A stretch of DNA of 8,960 bases from Betaproteobacteria bacterium. Lineage in GTDB: Bacteria; Pseudomonadota; Gammaproteobacteria; Burkholderiales; SG8-41. The notes below the pieces were generated by a model, which saw only the letters and a list, made by a program, of their open reading frames with translations, ran no database searches and was not told where the DNA came from. Shown here piece by piece: positions 6,127 to 8,960 of this stretch; positions within the stretch are counted from its first letter, which is position 1, and each line of letters starts with the position of its first letter. The DNA is taken from positions 1 to 8,960 of the forward strand of contig JAOUIN010000087.1 in NCBI GenBank assembly GCA_029883965.1. The letters run 5' to 3'. The position numbers were made by a program, and so were the translations under genes.

Positions 6127-8097
6127 TCAGTTCAGCGGCCACGGCAGGTCGGCGAAGTTCTGCAACAGCCCGGTCGGGTATTCCAGCACGAAGAGATGTC
6201 CGAACAGGCTCGTCACGGCAACCGCGATCAACGCGCCGGTGATCGCCCAGCGCCAGCGCGCACCTGCCTTAAGTCTCAGGAATGCCGAGATGTAGACGAA
6301 TACACCGAGGACGAAGCCGAACAGGCCGATCGCCGCCAGCAGCGCCGCGATCCAGGCCTGGAAATGCAAGTCGCTGTGTAGGGGCCGGTCCTTGTCGCTG
6401 ATTTCGAGCTCACTGTCGTAGAACACGTAATCGGGCCGGCTGCGGCCAAACAGGATGGCGGCGGCAATCAGCAGCGCGAGCGTGATCAGCCCGACCGATA
6501 CCGGAAACACCTTGCCCAGGAAGTTGAGGGGCCACGCGTCGTAGATGACATAGATGCAGGCGACGGTAAGCAGACCCAGGAAAACCGCCTGCGGTGTCTT
6601 GTTGATCGGGGCGTGAGGGCCCTGCGCCGTGAGCGCATCGCGGTGGGGCTTCATGCGCGCCGCCAGGAAAATCGAGATCACGATCAGCGCCACGATCACC
6701 TGTACGCCGCCGCGTTCAAGAAAGCTCGTGCCGTAGACCTGTATCGACTGGTAGACCGAAGCATCGAGCCGCATCGACAGCACGAATCCGATCAGGAACG
6801 CGGGCCGTGACCAGCCGAATCGCTTCATGTACATCCCGACCACGCCGAGCACGAACAGCGCAATCAGGTCCTCCCACGCGCGCGTCGCCTGAAAGGCGGC
6901 GAAGTAGACGATGACGATCATGAACGGCGCGGCACGCACGAACGGCACCAGCGTGATCCGCGCAATCGGCCTGGCGAGGAAGAGGCAGATGCCGGCGCCG
7001 ATCACATTGGCGATGGCGAGCGACCAGATGATGATGAAAGTGAGATCGAGGTGACGCTCCATCATGCCGATTCCCGGCTCCACCCCGATCAGGACCAGCG
7101 CACCGAGGAACAGCGCCATGCTCGCCGAGCCCGGAATGCCGAACATCAGCGTCGGAATCAGTGCGCCGCCGTTGTCGGCGTTGTTGGACGCCTCCGGCCC
7201 GATCACGCCGCGGATGTCGCCTTTGCCGAACTTCGAGCGGTCTTTCGCCGACTGCACGGCGTGCCCGTAGGCCACCCAGTTGGTGACCGAACCGCCCAGC
7301 CCCGGCAGGGCGCCGATGAACACGCCCAACGCAGAGCAGCGCAGCACCAGCCATTTGTGCCGTAGCGTTTCGCGGAACCCGTGCATGGTGTTGGAACCAA
7401 GCTCCGGTAAAGACGAGATGGTGTTGCGCTTGCGCAGCACTTCGATCATTTCCGGTATCGCAAACATGGCGAGACCGACGATGACCAGCGGCACGCCGTC
7501 GCTGAGATAGAGCGTGTCGAATGTCAGGCGTTCTTCGGCCGTCGCAGGGGCGGCGCCGATGCTGCCGAACAGCAGCCCCATGCCGCACATGATCAGACCC
7601 TTGATGGCGCTCGCACCGGTGAGCATGCCGACCATGGTCAGCGCCAGTACCACCAGCATCAGTTGTTCACCGAACCCCACTTTCAGGATCAGCGGCCGCG
7701 CGAACTGGATGGCCAGCGTCAGCACCAGAGCGCCGAACAGACCGCCGAGCAATGACGCTGAAAAAGCGGCTCCCAGTGCGCGCGCAGCCTCGCCGCGGCG
7801 CGCCAGCGGGAAGCCGTCGAGGATGGTGGCCTGGGCGCTGGAGGTGCCGGGGATGCCCACCAGCACTGCGGGAAACGTATCCGAAGTGTTGGTGACGGCC
7901 AGCAGGCCGATCATCATCGGCAGCACCAGCGTGGGGTCTCCGCCATAGACGAATGGCAGCAACAGGGACAGGGCGGCGATGCCGCCCAGTCCCGGCAGTA
8001 TGCCCACCACCAGGCCGAGCAGCGTGCCGCCAAGCAGGTAGAGCAGGTGCTTTACGCTGAGCAGCGTGGCCAGCGCCTGCAGCAGGTCTGCTTGCAT
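6127..8097 (-). CDS. tctA: Tripartite tricarboxylate transporter permease, TctA fused to TctB
   Basis: This 656-residue inner-membrane protein is the permease of a TctCBA-type secondary transporter driven by an ion gradient. Residues 1 to about 485 are a TctA domain with the internal duplication of the family: GILPGLGG (32-39) and VGIPGTSSAQA (80-90) in the first half, GALPGLGG (262-269) and FGIPGSASMA (319-328) in the second. TctA proteins usually end near 500 residues. Here a charged linker (about 480-502) leads into a further 150 residues with four hydrophobic segments (about 503-520, 528-550, 580-606, 617-640). That part reads like TctB: FPVSVGL (531-537), GFVLGVFVYISAFLRL (594-609) and the terminal FVLEYPTGLL (636-645). 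No separate tctB gene lies in the window. It starts 22 bases after the tctC stop with only a weak ribosome binding site (GAAG), in the same operon. The substrate is undefined; relatives carry citrate, other carboxylates or aromatic acids. Confidence 0.93.
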   Translation of the reverse strand: MQADLLQALATLLSVKHLLYLLGGTLLGLVVGILPGLGGIAALSLLLPFVYGGDPTLVLPMMIGLLAVTNTSDTFPAVLVGIPGTSSAQATILDGFPLARRGEAARALGAAFSASLLGGLFGALVLTLAIQFARPLILKVGFGEQLMLVVLALTMVGMLTGASAIKGLIMCGMGLLFGSIGAAPATAEERLTFDTLYLSDGVPLVIVGLAMFAIPEMIEVLRKRNTISSLPELGSNTMHGFRETLRHKWLVLRCSALGVFIGALPGLGGSVTNWVAYGHAVQSAKDRSKFGKGDIRGVIGPEASNNADNGGALIPTLMFGIPGSASMALFLGALVLIGVEPGIGMMERHLDLTFIIIWSLAIANVIGAGICLFLARPIARITLVPFVRAAPFMIVIVYFAAFQATRAWEDLIALFVLGVVGMYMKRFGWSRPAFLIGFVLSMRLDASVYQSIQVYGTSFLERGGVQVIVALIVISIFLAARMKPHRDALTAQGPHAPINKTPQAVFLGLLTVACIYVIYDAWPLNFLGKVFPVSVGLITLALLIAAAILFGRSRPDYVFYDSELEISDKDRPLHSDLHFQAWIAALLAAIGLFGFVLGVFVYISAFLRLKAGARWRWAITGALIAVAVTSLFGHLFVLEYPTGLLQNFADLPWPLN

Positions 8098-8119
8098 TTA
8101 AGGCTTCGCGCTGCCGGCG

Positions 8120-8960
8120 TTACTGGATGTTGACGTTATGTTCGGTCTTGAAGTAATTCTTCAGCCAGTTCTTCGCGGCCGGTGAAAACGTGGTGGCGTC
8201 CTTGATGATGGGCCGTGCCGCTTCACCGATGAACTGCGGATAGCCTTCGACGATCTTGCCGGCCTTCTGTTCGAACTCCGGATCCTTGAACGTCTTGTCG
8301 ATGGCCGTCCGCCACGCCTCAAGCACCGGCTTGGGTGTGCCTGCCGGCAGGAAGATGCCCTTGTTCACCATGGTCATCATCTTGTTCACCGACTGCCACG
8401 CATCGTAGCCGGGACCCGAGGGCTTCTTGCCGGTCATCATTTCGTAGGCTTCGCCGAAGTGCGGCAGGTCGGGCACATTCGGATCGCGCACCAGCACACC
8501 CTTGCTGTCGGTGATTCCCATCGAATAGAGCGGCACCGCCTTGCCGGCCTTGACCAGTTTCATGGCTGCGCCGAGATACCCCGGAGCCGAGTCGTAGTTG
8601 ATGTTCAATTCGTTGCGTTCAAACGCGAGACGTACCGGGCCACGATTCATCCCCCAGACATGCTTTACCTTGAGTCCGAGCAGCGCGAACGACACGACCG
8701 TGCGCGACTCGCCGCCGGTGGCGCTCTGGCCGCCGAACACCAGCGTCTTGTCCTTGAGTTTGGCAATGTCTTTTGGGCCGCTGACGCCCAACTTGGGCGA
8801 CGCGTAGACCACCGCGCCCTGCGGCGAGAGCACTACGGGCTCCCACTTGTCCAGTTCGAACTTGACCTTGGAGCGGTCGAACACAAAGCTGCCAACCGTG
8901 GTCGCCGAGACCACGATGGCGTGTGTGCCGTCGGGAACCGCGCGTTCCTGGAAGCGGTTT
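8120..8960 (-). CDS. tctC: TctC/Bug-type periplasmic substrate-binding receptor (5' end cut by window)
   Basis: This is the extracytoplasmic receptor that delivers substrate to the fused permease encoded just downstream. About 279 residues are visible; the frame stays open to the right edge, so the signal peptide and first strand lie outside (family members have about 320-340 residues). A GTG at 8914 is internal and not the start, because the in-frame upstream residues (NRFQERAVPDGTHAIVVSATT) continue the family's first lobe. The two-lobed type-II binding fold is suggested by the early PDGTHAIVVSATTVG segment, the SATGG-containing loop and the late GIFLPAGTPKPVLEAW segment, where FxPAGTPxxVv is typical of Bug proteins. 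The central region RLAFERNELNINYDSAPGY replaces the usual GGxVD element and looks divergent. The pair tctC then tctA-tctB reads away from the right edge, so any promoter or regulator lies beyond the window. Confidence 0.88.
   Translation of the reverse strand, partial: NRFQERAVPDGTHAIVVSATTVGSFVFDRSKVKFELDKWEPVVLSPQGAVVYASPKLGVSGPKDIAKLKDKTLVFGGQSATGGESRTVVSFALLGLKVKHVWGMNRGPVRLAFERNELNINYDSAPGYLGAAMKLVKAGKAVPLYSMGITDSKGVLVRDPNVPDLPHFGEAYEMMTGKKPSGPGYDAWQSVNKMMTMVNKGIFLPAGTPKPVLEAWRTAIDKTFKDPEFEQKAGKIVEGYPQFIGEAARPIIKDATTFSPAAKNWLKNYFKTEHNVNIQ

Noticed and set aside
6716..7588. A 290-codon minus-strand frame inside the TctA gene
   Set aside because: It lies in a different frame of the same strand as TctA, is extremely Arg/His-rich and lacks any hydrophobic or conserved pattern.
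8120..8914. A complete TctC gene starting at GTG 8914
   Set aside because: The frame continues upstream to the window edge with family-like sequence, and a start at 8914 would remove the signal peptide every TctC receptor needs.

Overview
The window looks like chromosomal DNA from a GC-rich Gram-negative proteobacterium, most likely a betaproteobacterium of the Burkholderiales type. This is inferred from the TctC (Bug)/TctA/TctB transporter genes, the DUF4197 exported protein, the molybdenum hydroxylase operon and the strong G/C preference at third codon positions. No RNA gene, insertion sequence, CRISPR array or phage gene was found.

Layout, left to right. (1) Positions 1-3797, minus strand: a tightly packed four-gene operon, read right to left, for a cytoplasmic molybdenum hydroxylase of the xanthine dehydrogenase family: FAD subunit, [2Fe-2S] subunit, then a molybdopterin subunit split into two genes that overlap by 4 bases (ATGA). 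The last gene runs off the left edge. (2) Positions 3798-4145: a 348-base divergent intergenic region with a weak promoter candidate for the operon and a perfect 8-bp hairpin just before the ribosome binding site of the next gene. (3) Positions 4146-4883, plus strand: a DUF4197 exported protein, possibly a lipoprotein, closed by a clear rho-independent terminator at 4905-4930. (4) Positions 5048-6046, plus strand: a metal-dependent amidohydrolase-2 enzyme with the residue layout of ACMSD-type decarboxylases. (5) Positions 6127-8960, minus strand: a tripartite tricarboxylate transporter locus, tctC (running off the right edge) followed by one long gene that fuses the TctA permease to a C-terminal TctB domain.

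A plausible reading is a small catabolic neighbourhood. A periplasmic receptor and fused permease import an organic, possibly aromatic or N-heterocyclic, carboxylate; a molybdenum hydroxylase could add oxygen from water to the ring; an ACMSD-like enzyme could decarboxylate a ring or ring-cleavage acid. The substrate cannot be read from the sequence, and the three units are on different strands with DUF4197 between them, so the link is inference. The two most distinctive architectures are the two-gene molybdopterin subunit, which resembles what I recall of nicotinate dehydrogenase NdhL/NdhM of Eubacterium barkeri, and the TctA-TctB fusion.
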